Notes: generated by a model not told the origin, from the sequence alone. DNA of 64,000 nucleotides from Bordetella flabilis (GCF_001676725.1 NZ_CP016172.1:4154001-4218000), one strand, 5' to 3'; positions 47,018 through 56,630 are shown, counted from the stretch's first letter. Numbers and translations are program-made.

Positions 47018-48901
47018 CTACTTCAGGAAGCCGATGGACAACCACGGCACGGCGGCCACGATGACCAGCCCCACGGCGATCGATACCAGGTAGCCCACGA
47101 TGGCCCGCATGCCGCGGTCCGGCGGTACCCGGCTGATGGCGCACGCCGCGTAATAGCCCACCCCGAAGGGCGGCGCGAACAGGCCGATGCCCATCGCCAA
47201 GATCACCACCATCGCATAGTGCACCTCGTGTATGCCCATCTGGTGCGCGATGGGAAACAGCAAGGGCCCGAACAGCACGATGGCCGGAATGCCCTCCAGC
47301 ACGCTGCCCAGGATGATGAAAGCCACGATGGACACTGCCATGAAGGTCACGGCACCGCCCGGCAGTTGGGCCATCATCTCCGCCAGTTGGTGCGAGAAGC
47401 CGGATTGGGTCAGCGCCCAGGCCATGCTCGTCGCGGCGCCGATGATCAAGAGAATCGACCCCGACAGGCACGCCGTGTCCACCAGCATGGGCCATAGACG
47501 TTTCCAATCGAAGCGCCTATAGACCAGCAATCCCACCAGCGCGGAATAGACGATGCCGATGGTCGAGACTTCCGTTGCCGTGGCCACACCCTCGACCACG
47601 GCCGCGCGGATGACGAACGGCAAGGCCAGCGCGGGCAGCGCGATCATCAGCGCGTGCAGGATTTCGCTGCCGCTGGCGCGCGCCACGTCGGCGCGCTCGT
47701 GGCGGCTGCGGCGCCAGACCACGAAGCACAGCATCAATCCCAGGACCACCCCTGGCAATAAACCGCCGGTGAACAGGGCGGTGATGGATACCCCTGTTAC
47801 CGAGCCGATGGTGATCAGCACCAGGCTGGGCGGTATGGTTTCCGTCTGCGCGCCGGTGGCCGAAAGCAGCGCCACCAGTTCGCCATCTTGCGCCCCGCGC
47901 TTGCGCATTTCCGGAAAAAGCACGGGCGCGACCGCCGCCATGTCGGCCGCCTTGGCGCCCGAGATGCCCGACACCAGATACATCGCACCGATCAGTACAT
48001 AGGAAAGCCCGCCACGCACATGCCCCAGCAGGCTGGCGAGAAATCCCACCATGCGCTCGGCCATGCCCGTCATTTCGATCAGCACGCCCAGGAACACGAA
48101 CATCGGCACGGCCAGCAGGATCAGATGCGACATGCCTTCATCCATGCGCCCCACCACCACCATCATCGGTGTCCCGGTGGTCAATGCCAGATAACCGAAG
48201 GTGGCCAAGCCGAAGCAAAAGGCGATCGGCACACCGGCAAACACGCAGATCGCCACGACGCCGACGAAGAAGATCACCAGATTGGCATTGCCCAGGCCGG
48301 CGAACAGCGGCTGGAGCGCCGTCATGGCGCCGACGATCGCGGCCACCAGCAGCAGCGCTGCGAGCGCCAGCTTCCAGCGCACGCGATCGGCCAGGCGCAG
48401 CACGGCGAAGGCGATCATCAAGGCCGTGCCGACCGGTAACGCGGCGGCGCGCCAGACATTCGCGATTTCAAGGGCCGGGGTGGTGACGTACTGCTCTTCC
48501 ACTGCATACTCGTAGCCCGGCATGGCGATCATCAACAGAAAGGCCAGGGACGCCGCGATCGCCACCAGGTCCAGGAAGGCGCGCGTCGCCGGCGTAGCGC
48601 GATTGACGATGGCAGTCATGCGCATATGTTCGCCGCGGTGGAAGGCCACCACGGCCCCCAGCATGGCAAGCCACAGGAACAGGATGGACGCCAGTTCGTC
48701 GGACCACACCAGCGGCGCATGGAAGACATAGCGTGCCGCGATGCCGGCGAACAGAATGACGATCTCCGCCACGACCAGCGCTGCGGCCGGTATTTCCACC
48801 AACCGGCCCAGCGCGGCGTGGAGCGACGCCGCATACGAACGAGGCGCCGCCGCCGCGCCGCTTACCGGCGCAGCGGCAGGCTCTGCGGCCTGCGTTGGCA
48901 T
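47018..48901 (-). CDS. TRAP transporter, fused small and large permease (DctQM)
   Basis: A 627-residue inner-membrane protein joining the DctQ-type four-helix subunit (to about 190, with the WSDELASILFLWLAMLGA motif) to the DctM-type large subunit (about 195-627, with IPIAFCFGLATFG, GAKAADMAAVAPVL and GSVLEGIPAIVLFGPLLFP). TRAP transporters import organic acids using the sodium gradient. The binding-protein gene lies 8 bp upstream on the same strand. Confidence 0.92.
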   Translation of the reverse strand: MPTQAAEPAAAPVSGAAAAPRSYAASLHAALGRLVEIPAAALVVAEIVILFAGIAARYVFHAPLVWSDELASILFLWLAMLGAVVAFHRGEHMRMTAIVNRATPATRAFLDLVAIAASLAFLLMIAMPGYEYAVEEQYVTTPALEIANVWRAAALPVGTALMIAFAVLRLADRVRWKLALAALLLVAAIVGAMTALQPLFAGLGNANLVIFFVGVVAICVFAGVPIAFCFGLATFGYLALTTGTPMMVVVGRMDEGMSHLILLAVPMFVFLGVLIEMTGMAERMVGFLASLLGHVRGGLSYVLIGAMYLVSGISGAKAADMAAVAPVLFPEMRKRGAQDGELVALLSATGAQTETIPPSLVLITIGSVTGVSITALFTGGLLPGVVLGLMLCFVVWRRSRHERADVARASGSEILHALMIALPALALPFVIRAAVVEGVATATEVSTIGIVYSALVGLLVYRRFDWKRLWPMLVDTACLSGSILLIIGAATSMAWALTQSGFSHQLAEMMAQLPGGAVTFMAVSIVAFIILGSVLEGIPAIVLFGPLLFPIAHQMGIHEVHYAMVVILAMGIGLFAPPFGVGYYAACAISRVPPDRGMRAIVGYLVSIAVGLVIVAAVPWLSIGFLK

Positions 48902-48909
48902 GGCGCGCC

Positions 48910-49932
48910 TCACGACAGCTTGCCGACCGACTGCTCGAACACGCCCCAGGTCTTCTCGCCGTACTTGGCCTGCCATTCCTTGTAGAACCCGGCTTTGCGC
49001 AAGGCTTCGCGTATCGGTGCCGGATCCGGCGTATTGAAGACCATGCCTTGCTGCGCCAGCTGGGTCTGGACCTTGCCGTTCAGGTCGACCACATCGGCGC
49101 GCATCTTGATGCCGGCCTCGTTGATATGCCGCGTCACGATGGCCTGGATGTCGGCAGGCAGTTTTTCCCAGGCACGGCGGTTCATCAGGAACCAGAAGCC
49201 GTCCCACATGTGGTTGGTCATGGAACAGTATTTCTGTACTTCATACAGCTTGGCGGTCTGGATGATCGCCAGCGGGTTTTCCTGTCCGTCCACCACCCGC
49301 GTCTGCAGCGCGGAGTAGGTCTCGTTGAAATTGATGCTGGTGGGCGCCGCGCCCAGGGCCTGGAACATGGAGGTCCACAAGGGGCTGACAGGCACGCGGA
49401 TCTTCAGGTCCTTGAAGTCCGCGGGACCATTGATGGGACGCGTGCTGGTCGTGACCTGGCGAAAGCCGTTGTCCCAGATCTTGTCCATGACAAGCAGGCC
49501 CTTGGCCTGGATTTGCTGCCGCACATAGGCACCCAGCTCGCCGTCCATGGCCTTCCACACGGCATCGTAGTTCGGAAAAGTGAAACCCACGCCGCTGATC
49601 GACGCGGCGGGCACCAGCGTGGACAGGATCAGGCCCGACAGCGTGAAGAACTCGACGCCGCCGGATCGCAATTGGCTCAACGTGTCGGTGTCGGAGCCCA
49701 GTTGGCTGCTGGGAAACACCGCCAGCTCGAAGCGACCGTTGGTCTCTTTGCCGATGGCTTCGGCTGCCTCTCTCGCACGAACGTTCATGGGGTGCGTGGC
49801 GGGCAGGTTGTTGGCGTATTTGTAGCGAAACTCGGGTGCCGCGATCGCGCGGCGCGCCGGCGTCGCAGCCAGCATCGCGCCTGCACCCACGCCGGCGGCG
49901 GCCAGCATCAACTTGCGTCGGGTCGTATCCAT
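48910..49932 (-). CDS. TRAP transporter binding protein (DctP type)
   Basis: A 340-residue periplasmic binding protein. The N-terminus MDTTRRKLMLAAAGVGAGAMLAA has a twin-arginine-like signal. FRYKYANNLPATHPMNVRAREA and the conserved TRPINGPADFKDLKIRVP segment, with the Arg that pairs with the ligand carboxylate, mark the DctP family. It is coupled to the fused permease and divergent from a short-chain dehydrogenase that may act on the imported compound. The ligand is unknown. Confidence 0.92.
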   Translation of the reverse strand: MDTTRRKLMLAAAGVGAGAMLAATPARRAIAAPEFRYKYANNLPATHPMNVRAREAAEAIGKETNGRFELAVFPSSQLGSDTDTLSQLRSGGVEFFTLSGLILSTLVPAASISGVGFTFPNYDAVWKAMDGELGAYVRQQIQAKGLLVMDKIWDNGFRQVTTSTRPINGPADFKDLKIRVPVSPLWTSMFQALGAAPTSINFNETYSALQTRVVDGQENPLAIIQTAKLYEVQKYCSMTNHMWDGFWFLMNRRAWEKLPADIQAIVTRHINEAGIKMRADVVDLNGKVQTQLAQQGMVFNTPDPAPIREALRKAGFYKEWQAKYGEKTWGVFEQSVGKLS

Positions 49933-50121
49933 CCTATGTCCTTTTGTTTGTCTCCGGTCCCATGCTCCAGGCGTCGCATGGCGACGACCCCGGTGTATCG
50001 CCAACGCGCCGCGGCACTGCAACCAGAATCACGGCCCTCCCCGCGCGTGGCGAAAGTATTAGATCATATGAATGTCCGCGCGGCGCATGCCGGCGGCACC
50101 CATAACGACAAGGAGGAAGAC

Positions 50122-50880
50122 ATGGAGCGCAATGCCAAGGTGGTCTTGGTGACGGGAGGCGCGTCGGGCATCGGCCTGGCCGTGGCCCACGGTCTGCTGG
50201 GCGAAGGATGGAAGGTCGTCGCGGCGGACGTGGCGGCCCGGAACATCGAAGCGGCGCGGGCCGCCCTGCCGCACGAGCGTGCGCGTTGCGTGCACATGGA
50301 CGTCACCGACGAAGCCGCCGTGGCCGCGGTCCTCGAGGAGATCGACGACGGCTTCGGCGTATTGGCCGGCCTGGTCAATTGCGCCGGCATCGGCCGCGAT
50401 GTGCCTTTCCTCGAGACCGACGCCGCGCTGCTGCGCCAGACGCTCGAAGTGAATCTGGTCGGCACTTTCATCGTGGCGCGCGAGTCGGCCCGCCGCATGC
50501 GGTTGCGCGGCCAGGGCTCCATCGTCAACATCACCTCGGTCTCCGGCATCCGCGGCAACCTTGGCCGGGCGGCCTATGGCGCGTCCAAGGGCGGCGTGAT
50601 TACCTTGACCCAGGTCATGGCGGTGGAGCTGGCCGAATATGGCATCCGCGTGAACGCCGTCGCGCCGGGTCCTGTCGACACGCCGCTGGTCAGCCGCATG
50701 CACACGCCCGAAGCGCGCGAGCGCTGGCTGCAGCACGTGCCGCAGAAGCGCTACGCGCAGCCCGACGAATTGTGCGGGCCCATCGCCTGGCTGCTGGACG
50801 ACCGGCGATCCGGCTTCGTCACCGGCCAGGTCGTTTCCGTCGACGGCGGCTTTACGGCGGGCGGCCTGGTGCGCCCGTGA
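50122..50880 (+). CDS. Short-chain dehydrogenase/reductase
   Basis: A 252-residue classical SDR. The cofactor motif TGGASGIGLA, NCAGIG, the catalytic Ser in NITSVSG and YGASKGG with Tyr and Lys are all present, and VNAVAPGPVDTPL follows. AAGGAGGA precedes ATG 50122; an ATG at 50068 would add 18 residues without a ribosome site. Divergent from the TRAP operon, so it may oxidise the imported hydroxy acid or sugar acid. An 80-bp repeat starts directly after its stop codon. Confidence 0.92.
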   Translation: MERNAKVVLVTGGASGIGLAVAHGLLGEGWKVVAADVAARNIEAARAALPHERARCVHMDVTDEAAVAAVLEEIDDGFGVLAGLVNCAGIGRDVPFLETDAALLRQTLEVNLVGTFIVARESARRMRLRGQGSIVNITSVSGIRGNLGRAAYGASKGGVITLTQVMAVELAEYGIRVNAVAPGPVDTPLVSRMHTPEARERWLQHVPQKRYAQPDELCGPIAWLLDDRRSGFVTGQVVSVDGGFTAGGLVRP

Positions 50881-50960
50881 TTTATCCCCACATTGTGTGG
50901 ACAAGCCTAGGGATAGCCCTCGGGCAAATCCAAAAAACCCTTGAGGGGCAAGGACTTGCC
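50881..50960 (+). repeat. 80-bp intergenic repeat, copy A
   Basis: Begins directly after the SDR stop with TTTATCCCCA, then TGTGGACAA and GGATAG, and ends AGGACTTGCC. It aligns without gaps to copy B at 50998 (about 58 of 80 positions by eye). TTATCCCCA and the complement of TGTGGACAA each differ by one base from the DnaA box TTATCCACA. Confidence 0.8.
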
Positions 50961-50997
50961 GCTGGCGCGCAGCTTCCGCCCAGCGCCGGCCCTGCGC

Positions 50998-51077
50998 TTT
51001 ATCCCCATGTTTTGTGGACAACCCTTGGGATAGTGTTGGGGTAGACGGCAAAAAGCCTTGCGCCTCAACCACTTGCC
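50998..51077 (+). repeat. 80-bp intergenic repeat, copy B
   Basis: Same orientation as copy A, offset 117 bp. It keeps TTTATCCCCA, TTTTGTGGACAACCCTTGGG and the terminal ACTTGCC. It lies upstream of the inositol-phosphatase family gene. The region 50961-50997 between the copies holds no gene. Confidence 0.8.
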
Positions 51078-51184
51078 GGCGTCGCTCAGAATGGGCCCAG
51101 GAGCGTCCGGCCGCCGGCCGCAACCACACCGGGGCGAAAGAACGCCATGCCATGGTAGATTCGCATTCGCTCCAAGGGATAGCC

Positions 51185-52021
51185 ATGCTTCGATCGTTCA
51201 GCCGTGAAGAAACCCGACGCCTCGCCGCGCTGCTGGCCGAAGCGTCGGGCGCCGAGATCATGCCGCGATTCCGTAATCTCGGCGTCGATGCCGTGCGCAA
51301 CAAGACCTCGGCGCTCGATCTGGTCACGGACGCCGACGAAGCGGCGGAACGCTACATCGGCGAACGCCTGGCGCGTGCCTACCCAGGCGCGGTGCTGGTG
51401 GGCGAGGAAGCCTGTTCGCGCAACCCCGCGCTGCTCAACGTGTGGATCGACGCGGAGCTGGCCTTCCTGATCGACCCGATCGACGGCACGCGCAACTACG
51501 TGGCGGGCCTGCCCTTGTTCGGGGTCATGGTCGCCGTGGTGAGCCGCGGCGAAATCATGGCCGGCGTCATCTACGACCCGATGTGCCGGGACAGCGCCAT
51601 GGCGGTGCGCGGCGAAGGCGCGTGGCTGGAAAACGAACACGGCGTGCAGACACCGCTGCATGTCGCCCCGCCCGTGCCGGTGGACCAGATGACCGGCCTG
51701 GTTGCCACGCAGCATCTGGACGATCCCTTGCGCAGCACGGTGCACGCCAACAGCCTCGGGCTGGCGTCGGCCACCATCTTCAATTGTTCGGCGCATGAAT
51801 ACCGCATGCTCGCAAGCGGCCATGCGCATGTGCTGCTGTATGGAAAGCTGATGCCATGGGACCACGCGGCGGGATGGCTGCTGCACCATGAGGCAGGCGG
51901 CTATTGCGCGCATTTCGACGGCTCGGCGTACAAGCCGACCCACCGCAGCGGCGGTTTGCTCTACGCGCCGGATGCCGGCAGCTGGAAAGCCGCGCGCCGG
52001 CTCCTGCTGGGCGCTGACTGA
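51185..52021 (+). CDS. Inositol monophosphatase family protein
   Basis: A 278-residue metal-dependent phosphatase of the IMPase/SuhB/CysQ superfamily. GEEACSRN corresponds to the first metal Glu, DPIDGTRNYVAG is the classic second motif, and MPWDHAAGWLLHHEAGG is the third, with the metal Asp. Possible substrates include inositol phosphate, histidinol phosphate and PAP; none can be chosen from sequence. I prefer ATG 51185 (MLRSFSREETRR); an ATG at 51152 is also in frame. Confidence 0.9.
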   Translation: MLRSFSREETRRLAALLAEASGAEIMPRFRNLGVDAVRNKTSALDLVTDADEAAERYIGERLARAYPGAVLVGEEACSRNPALLNVWIDAELAFLIDPIDGTRNYVAGLPLFGVMVAVVSRGEIMAGVIYDPMCRDSAMAVRGEGAWLENEHGVQTPLHVAPPVPVDQMTGLVATQHLDDPLRSTVHANSLGLASATIFNCSAHEYRMLASGHAHVLLYGKLMPWDHAAGWLLHHEAGGYCAHFDGSAYKPTHRSGGLLYAPDAGSWKAARRLLLGAD

Positions 52022-52179
52022 GCCATAAACCCTGCCCACCGCAAGGTTTGCCGGCGCAATGCCGCGAGCGGCGCGGTACATTAAGGCACCAAGACCCGTC
52101 CACGCGCGATTGAACCCGCCGTGGACCCGCGCGTCGCCGCTTGCGCGGCCGCCCTAATCCCGTTTGCCGTCTCAGCGCC

Positions 52180-53124
52180 ATGAATGCACCCCTGAACCAC
52201 AGCGTCGCCTCCTGGAACCTGGATCGCATCGTCTCCGAACTCCGCACCGTGCGAACGGAATGGCGGCTGCCGCTGGGACGCCTGCGCGACGCTGGCGGAC
52301 GCGAATTTCCCTCGCAGGAAAGCCTGCGCCAGATCATCAAGGATCTCTGTGGGGCGATGTTCCCGATGCGCCTGGGTCCCATCGACCTGCGCGAAGAGGT
52401 CGAGGACTTCTACGTTGGCCATACCATCGGCACGGCGCTGGATGCGCTGCTGCACCAGGTACGGCTGGAACTGAACTACGTGGAACGCAACCGCGGCGCC
52501 ATACGCCCGGAGACGGAACAGCGCGCGGTGGAAATCGTGCGCGAATTCGGCGCGCAGTTGCCCGCGATACGGCGTCGGCTGGACGCCGACGTGATAGCCG
52601 CGTACCAGGGCGACCCGGCGGCCCGCAGCGTGGACGAGGTCCTGCTGTGCTATCCCGGCGTGCTGGCCATGATTCATCACCGGCTGGCGCATGAACTGTA
52701 TCGCCTGGGCGTTCCCCTGCTGGCTCGCATCGTCGCCGAAATCGCGCATGCCGATACCGGCATCGACATCCATCCCGGTGCCACCATAGGACGCAGCTTC
52801 TTCATCGACCATGGCACGGGAGTGGTGATCGGCGAGACTGCGATCATCGGCGACCGCGTGCGGCTCTACCAGATGGTGACGCTCGGCGCCAAGCGCTTCC
52901 CGCCCGGGGAAGACGGCGGGCTCAAGAAGGGACTGCCGCGCCATCCCGTACTGGAGGACGATGTCGTGGTGTACGCCGGGGCCACCATCCTGGGGCGCAT
53001 CACCATCGGCCGCGGCTCCATCATCGGCGGCAACGTATGGCTGACGCGCGACGTGCCGCCAGGCTCGAACGTCACGCAAGCCGGGACCTTGAACGCGTCG
53101 CCCGACGCCGGCCTGGGTGGCTGA
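52180..53124 (+). CDS. Serine O-acetyltransferase (EpsC type)
   Basis: A 314-residue left-handed beta-helix acetyltransferase that makes O-acetylserine for cysteine synthesis. The hexapeptide region begins HADTGIDIHPGATIGRSFFIDHGTGVVIGE (shown here as HADTGIDIHPGA and FIDHGTGVVIGE), with the catalytic His and Asp, and continues with VTLGAKRFP. The N-terminal helical region is longer than in CysE, as in the EpsC group. It is followed 6 bp later by the sirtuin gene. Confidence 0.92.
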   Translation: MNAPLNHSVASWNLDRIVSELRTVRTEWRLPLGRLRDAGGREFPSQESLRQIIKDLCGAMFPMRLGPIDLREEVEDFYVGHTIGTALDALLHQVRLELNYVERNRGAIRPETEQRAVEIVREFGAQLPAIRRRLDADVIAAYQGDPAARSVDEVLLCYPGVLAMIHHRLAHELYRLGVPLLARIVAEIAHADTGIDIHPGATIGRSFFIDHGTGVVIGETAIIGDRVRLYQMVTLGAKRFPPGEDGGLKKGLPRHPVLEDDVVVYAGATILGRITIGRGSIIGGNVWLTRDVPPGSNVTQAGTLNASPDAGLGG

Positions 53125-53130
53125 ACAGCC

Positions 53131-53988
53131 ATGGCGGGCGATCTGCATCCGCTGCGCGACTTCGTGCTGGCGCATCGCCGGCTGTTCGTGCTGACGGGCG
53201 CGGGCTGCAGCACCGGGTCCGGCATTCCGGATTACCGCGACAGCGAGGGTGCGTGGAAGCGCCGCCCGCCGATGGACTTCCGCACGTTCATGGACGACGC
53301 GACAGCGCGGGCGCGCTACTGGGCGCGCGGCATGATCGGCTGGCGGATGTTCGGCAACGTGGCGCCCAATGCCGCACACGCGGCGCTGGCCGAACTGGAA
53401 CTGCAGGGACGGTTTTCCGTCCTGGTGACCCAGAACGTCGACGGGCTGCACCAGGCCGCGGGCAGCCGCGAGGTCGTGGACCTGCATGGCCGCATGGACC
53501 AGGTGCGATGCATGGAGTGCGGACATACGCTGCCCCGCACCGCGATGCAGGATCAGCTCGTATCGTTGAACCCGGACTGGCAGGACCTGGACGCGACCGA
53601 TGCGCCGGATGGCGATGCCGACCTGGACGGCCTGGACTTTTCCAGCTTTCGCGTTCCGCCATGTCCCCTGTGCGGCGGCATCCTTAAACCCGATGTGGTG
53701 TTCTTCGGCGAGGCCGTCCCGCGCGACCGGGTGGCGCGCGCCGAGGATGGACTGGCCCGGGCCACGGCGGTGCTGGTGGTCGGCTCGTCCCTGATGGTTT
53801 ATTCCGGCTACCGATTCGTCGCTGCCGCCAGCCGAGCCAGCCTGCCCATCGCCGCCATCAACCTGGGTCGGACCCGCGCCGATACGCTGTTCAGCCTGAA
53901 AATCGAACAGGCTTGCGGCGAAGCCCTGTCCCGCCTCCTGGACATGCTCCCCGCGACGCCTGTGCGCGACCCTGTATTGCCCGCCTGA
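53131..53988 (+). CDS. NAD-dependent deacetylase, Sir2 family
   Basis: A 285-residue sirtuin. GAGCSTGSGIPDYRD binds NAD; TQNVDGLHQAAGS and the catalytic His in DLHGRMDQVRCMECG are intact; two CxxC pairs (CMEC and CPLC) bind zinc; KPDVVFFGEAVP follows. Length and insert pattern fit bacterial class II sirtuins that remove acyl groups from proteins such as acetyl-CoA synthetase. It lies 6 bp after the acetyltransferase, likely one transcript. Confidence 0.94.
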   Translation: MAGDLHPLRDFVLAHRRLFVLTGAGCSTGSGIPDYRDSEGAWKRRPPMDFRTFMDDATARARYWARGMIGWRMFGNVAPNAAHAALAELELQGRFSVLVTQNVDGLHQAAGSREVVDLHGRMDQVRCMECGHTLPRTAMQDQLVSLNPDWQDLDATDAPDGDADLDGLDFSSFRVPPCPLCGGILKPDVVFFGEAVPRDRVARAEDGLARATAVLVVGSSLMVYSGYRFVAAASRASLPIAAINLGRTRADTLFSLKIEQACGEALSRLLDMLPATPVRDPVLPA

Positions 53989-54102
53989 GCGGGCGCGCAT
54001 GGGCAGGAAAGCGATTGCCAAAATACCGGGGACGGGCACCTTGACCGCCGGCCGGACGACGTCCCAGGCGCCGCTCCCGGACCTGAGACGATTTTGACCT
54101 GC

Positions 54103-54185
54103 CGGGCCAAGCCCTTGTTCCAATTGGGTTTTTGTCTCCTGTGCCCATGCTATCCATAGGGTTGTCCACAGAAGCTGGGGATAAC
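54103..54185 (-). repeat. 80-bp intergenic repeat, copy C (inverted)
   Basis: Read on the minus strand it begins GTTATCCCCA, then CTGTGGACAACCCTATGGA and ends near GGGCTTGGCC. It has the same TTATCCCCA/TGTGGACAA/GGATAG core as copies A and B and sits in the gap between the sirtuin and AI-2E genes. Confidence 0.75.
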
Positions 54186-54237
54186 AATGCGGGCCGGACA
54201 ACGGCATGCCATGCATCCGGGCGGGGTCGCAACGCGA

Positions 54238-55491
54238 TTACTCGCCCAGGAATTCGGCCACGCCTTGAAAACCCTCGACGTGATCCGCCACCACTTTGAC
54301 GATGACCGCGATGGGAATCGACAGCAAAGTGCCCCAGATCCCCCATATCCAGGTGAACAGCAGCAGGATGACGAAAACGGCGACGGGGTTCATTCTGGCG
54401 ATGCGCCCGGTCATCCATGTCTGCACGACGAATCCAATCAGCGAGGCGATCATCAGCGAGACCCCGACCACCAGCAAGGCCGGCCCAACCTCGCCGAACT
54501 GCACGACGGCCGCCACGCCGGTGAAAACGGCGACCAGCAGCGGCCCGAAATACGGAATGACGTGCAGGGCGCCCGCCACCACCGCCCATGTGCCGGCATT
54601 GTCCAGGCCTATCCAGCGGAACGCCACCCAGGTCAACAGCCCCAGCAGGACATTGGTCACCACCATCATCATCATGTACAGCCGGATCGAGCGGTGTATC
54701 TCGTCCAGCATGTGCACGCTGATCTTCTTCTCCGTCAGGGTATGGCCGCATATCTTGATGAATTTGCGTTTGAAGATATCCCCGGACAGCAACAGGAAGA
54801 AGACCAGGAAGATCACCATCAGGCCCTGCCCCAGGAAGGCGGCGACACCCATGGAGCCTGCCAGCAGCATGGCCTCCAGCTTGTCGGCAGGACGCTCCAC
54901 GACCACGCGCGCGCCGCCCGCCGGCTGCTTTTCGGATGCGCTGACGGCATTCGTCGCCGAGCGCAGCTTGTCGAGTATGGAGCCATTGCCGGTTGTGAAG
55001 CCCTCGATGGTACGGGACACCTTCTGTGCCGTCTGCGGCAGGCTATCGACGATGGACCATACTTGTCCACGCAAGGACAGCACGCCAACCACGATAAGCG
55101 CCACCAGCGCCGCCACCACCACGCTGGCCGCCAGGGCCAGCGGCAGCCGCAGGCGGCGATGCAGGAAGGACACGGGCGGTTCCAGGGCGTACGACAGGAC
55201 GATGGAGATCACCAGCGGGATGACGAAGTCGCGCGCCAGCTGCAAGGCGAACACCACGGCGAGTACGGCGATGATGGACAGTGCCGCATGACGCCGATCG
55301 AAGGCGCGCGGCGGAGGCGCGACGGTCGCCGCGGCCTGTGCCGCGTCCCCCGCCGGCGCCGCTGCCCGCGCCGGGGCGGGATGGGTCTCAGGTGCACGCC
55401 CGCCCGGCCCAGACACGCCGGGACCTGAAGGCGCATGCGCGGCGGCCGGACGGCCTGTACGCCGGGGCGGAATGCGAGGCTGGGGACTCAT
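54238..55491 (-). CDS. AI-2E family membrane transporter
   Basis: A 417-residue inner-membrane protein of the PerM/TqsA family with about eight membrane segments. The hydrophobic core begins near residue 68 with LSIIAVLAVVFALQLARDF; NVLLGLLTWVAFRWIGLDNAG, ALHVIPYFGPLL and IWGIWGTLLSIPIAV are typical. The first 65 residues are Pro/Ala-rich and cytoplasmic. Members export signals, ions or unknown solutes. It is downstream of galE and may be the last gene of the polysaccharide operon, or independent. Confidence 0.9.
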   Translation of the reverse strand: MSPQPRIPPRRTGRPAAAHAPSGPGVSGPGGRAPETHPAPARAAAPAGDAAQAAATVAPPPRAFDRRHAALSIIAVLAVVFALQLARDFVIPLVISIVLSYALEPPVSFLHRRLRLPLALAASVVVAALVALIVVGVLSLRGQVWSIVDSLPQTAQKVSRTIEGFTTGNGSILDKLRSATNAVSASEKQPAGGARVVVERPADKLEAMLLAGSMGVAAFLGQGLMVIFLVFFLLLSGDIFKRKFIKICGHTLTEKKISVHMLDEIHRSIRLYMMMMVVTNVLLGLLTWVAFRWIGLDNAGTWAVVAGALHVIPYFGPLLVAVFTGVAAVVQFGEVGPALLVVGVSLMIASLIGFVVQTWMTGRIARMNPVAVFVILLLFTWIWGIWGTLLSIPIAVIVKVVADHVEGFQGVAEFLGE

Positions 55492-55592
55492 GGCACGGGA
55501 CGAAAACGCAGTGGCATACCGGACGTTCCAGACGGCGACGGCCGCGAAGACGGGACCGCAGAGCAAGCCCCGTGCCCAGGCAGCCCGCGGCG

Positions 55593-56630
55593 TCAGCGCA
55601 TGGCGCCGTACCCCTGGGGATTGGATTGCTGCCAGCGCCAGCCGTCCTGGCACATGCTTTCAACGCCGTGCCGGGTTTCCCAGCGCAGCAGCCGCCTCGC
55701 CAGGCTGGCATCCGCCCAGACGCGATCGACATCGCCCGGGCGGCGCGCCTCGATCTGGCAGGGAATGCGCAGGCCATTGACGCGCTCGAAGGTGCGCACC
55801 AGCTGCATCACGCTCGTACCCTTGCCCGTGCCCAGGTTGACCGCGACGAACCCGCTATGCGCGCGCGCATAGTCCACCGCCCTGACATGTCCGGCAGCCA
55901 GGTCCATGACGTGCAGATAGTCCCGCACGCCGGTGCCGTCCTCGGTGTCGTAGTCGTTGCCGAACACCTTCAGGTAGGGCTGCCTGCCCACCGCTACCTG
56001 GGTGATGTAGGGAAACAGGTTGTTGGGCGTGTCGCGCGGGTTTTCGCCGATCAGGCCGCTGGGATGTGCCCCTATGGGATTGAAGTAGCGCAGCGTGACC
56101 GCGCTGAACGCGGCATCGGCCGCGCAGGTGTCCCGCAGCATTTCCTCGACCATCAATTTGGTGCGTCCGTAGGGGTTGGTCGGCGCCAGGGGATGCGATT
56201 CCGTGAAGGGCAGGAAGCGCGGCACGCCGTACACCGTTGCCGAGGAACTGAAGACCAGGCGGCGCACGTCATTGGCCTGCATGGCGGCGAGCAAGGCGAT
56301 GGTGCCCGCCACATTGTTGTCGAAGTATTTGAGCGGATCGTTCACGGATTCGCCCACCGCCTTCACGCCGGCCAGGTGCAGCACGCACTCGATGGGTTTG
56401 CCCTCGCGCCGCTGCACCGCCATCAGGGTTTCGAGGAATCCGGGCGTGCGTATGTCGCCTTGCACCAGCGGGATCTCGGCACCGGTGATCCGTTCGACAC
56501 GGCGCACCGCGTCACGGCTGCCGTTGCACAGGTTGTCGACGACGAGGGGCTGGTAGCCCGCCCCGACGAGTTCTATCAGGGTGTGGCTGCCGATATAGCC
56601 GGCGCCGCCCGTGACCAAGAGATATGCCAT
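55593..56630 (-). CDS. galE: UDP-glucose 4-epimerase
   Basis: Interconverts UDP-glucose and UDP-galactose (or the N-acetyl forms). The 345-residue SDR-type protein starts MAYLLVTGGAGYIGSHTL with the NAD loop; Ser in FSSSATVYG and the Tyr-x3-Lys of NPYGRTKLMVE form the catalytic site; RYFNPIGAHPSG is conserved. It supplies nucleotide sugars for the exopolysaccharide made by this locus. It lies 55 bp after the phosphohexomutase-like gene. Confidence 0.95.
   Translation of the reverse strand: MAYLLVTGGAGYIGSHTLIELVGAGYQPLVVDNLCNGSRDAVRRVERITGAEIPLVQGDIRTPGFLETLMAVQRREGKPIECVLHLAGVKAVGESVNDPLKYFDNNVAGTIALLAAMQANDVRRLVFSSSATVYGVPRFLPFTESHPLAPTNPYGRTKLMVEEMLRDTCAADAAFSAVTLRYFNPIGAHPSGLIGENPRDTPNNLFPYITQVAVGRQPYLKVFGNDYDTEDGTGVRDYLHVMDLAAGHVRAVDYARAHSGFVAVNLGTGKGTSVMQLVRTFERVNGLRIPCQIEARRPGDVDRVWADASLARRLLRWETRHGVESMCQDGWRWQQSNPQGYGAMR

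Noticed and set aside
50068..50121. Upstream ATG for the SDR
   Set aside because: The ATG at 50122 has an AAGGAGGA site at proper spacing and gives the usual SDR N-terminus.
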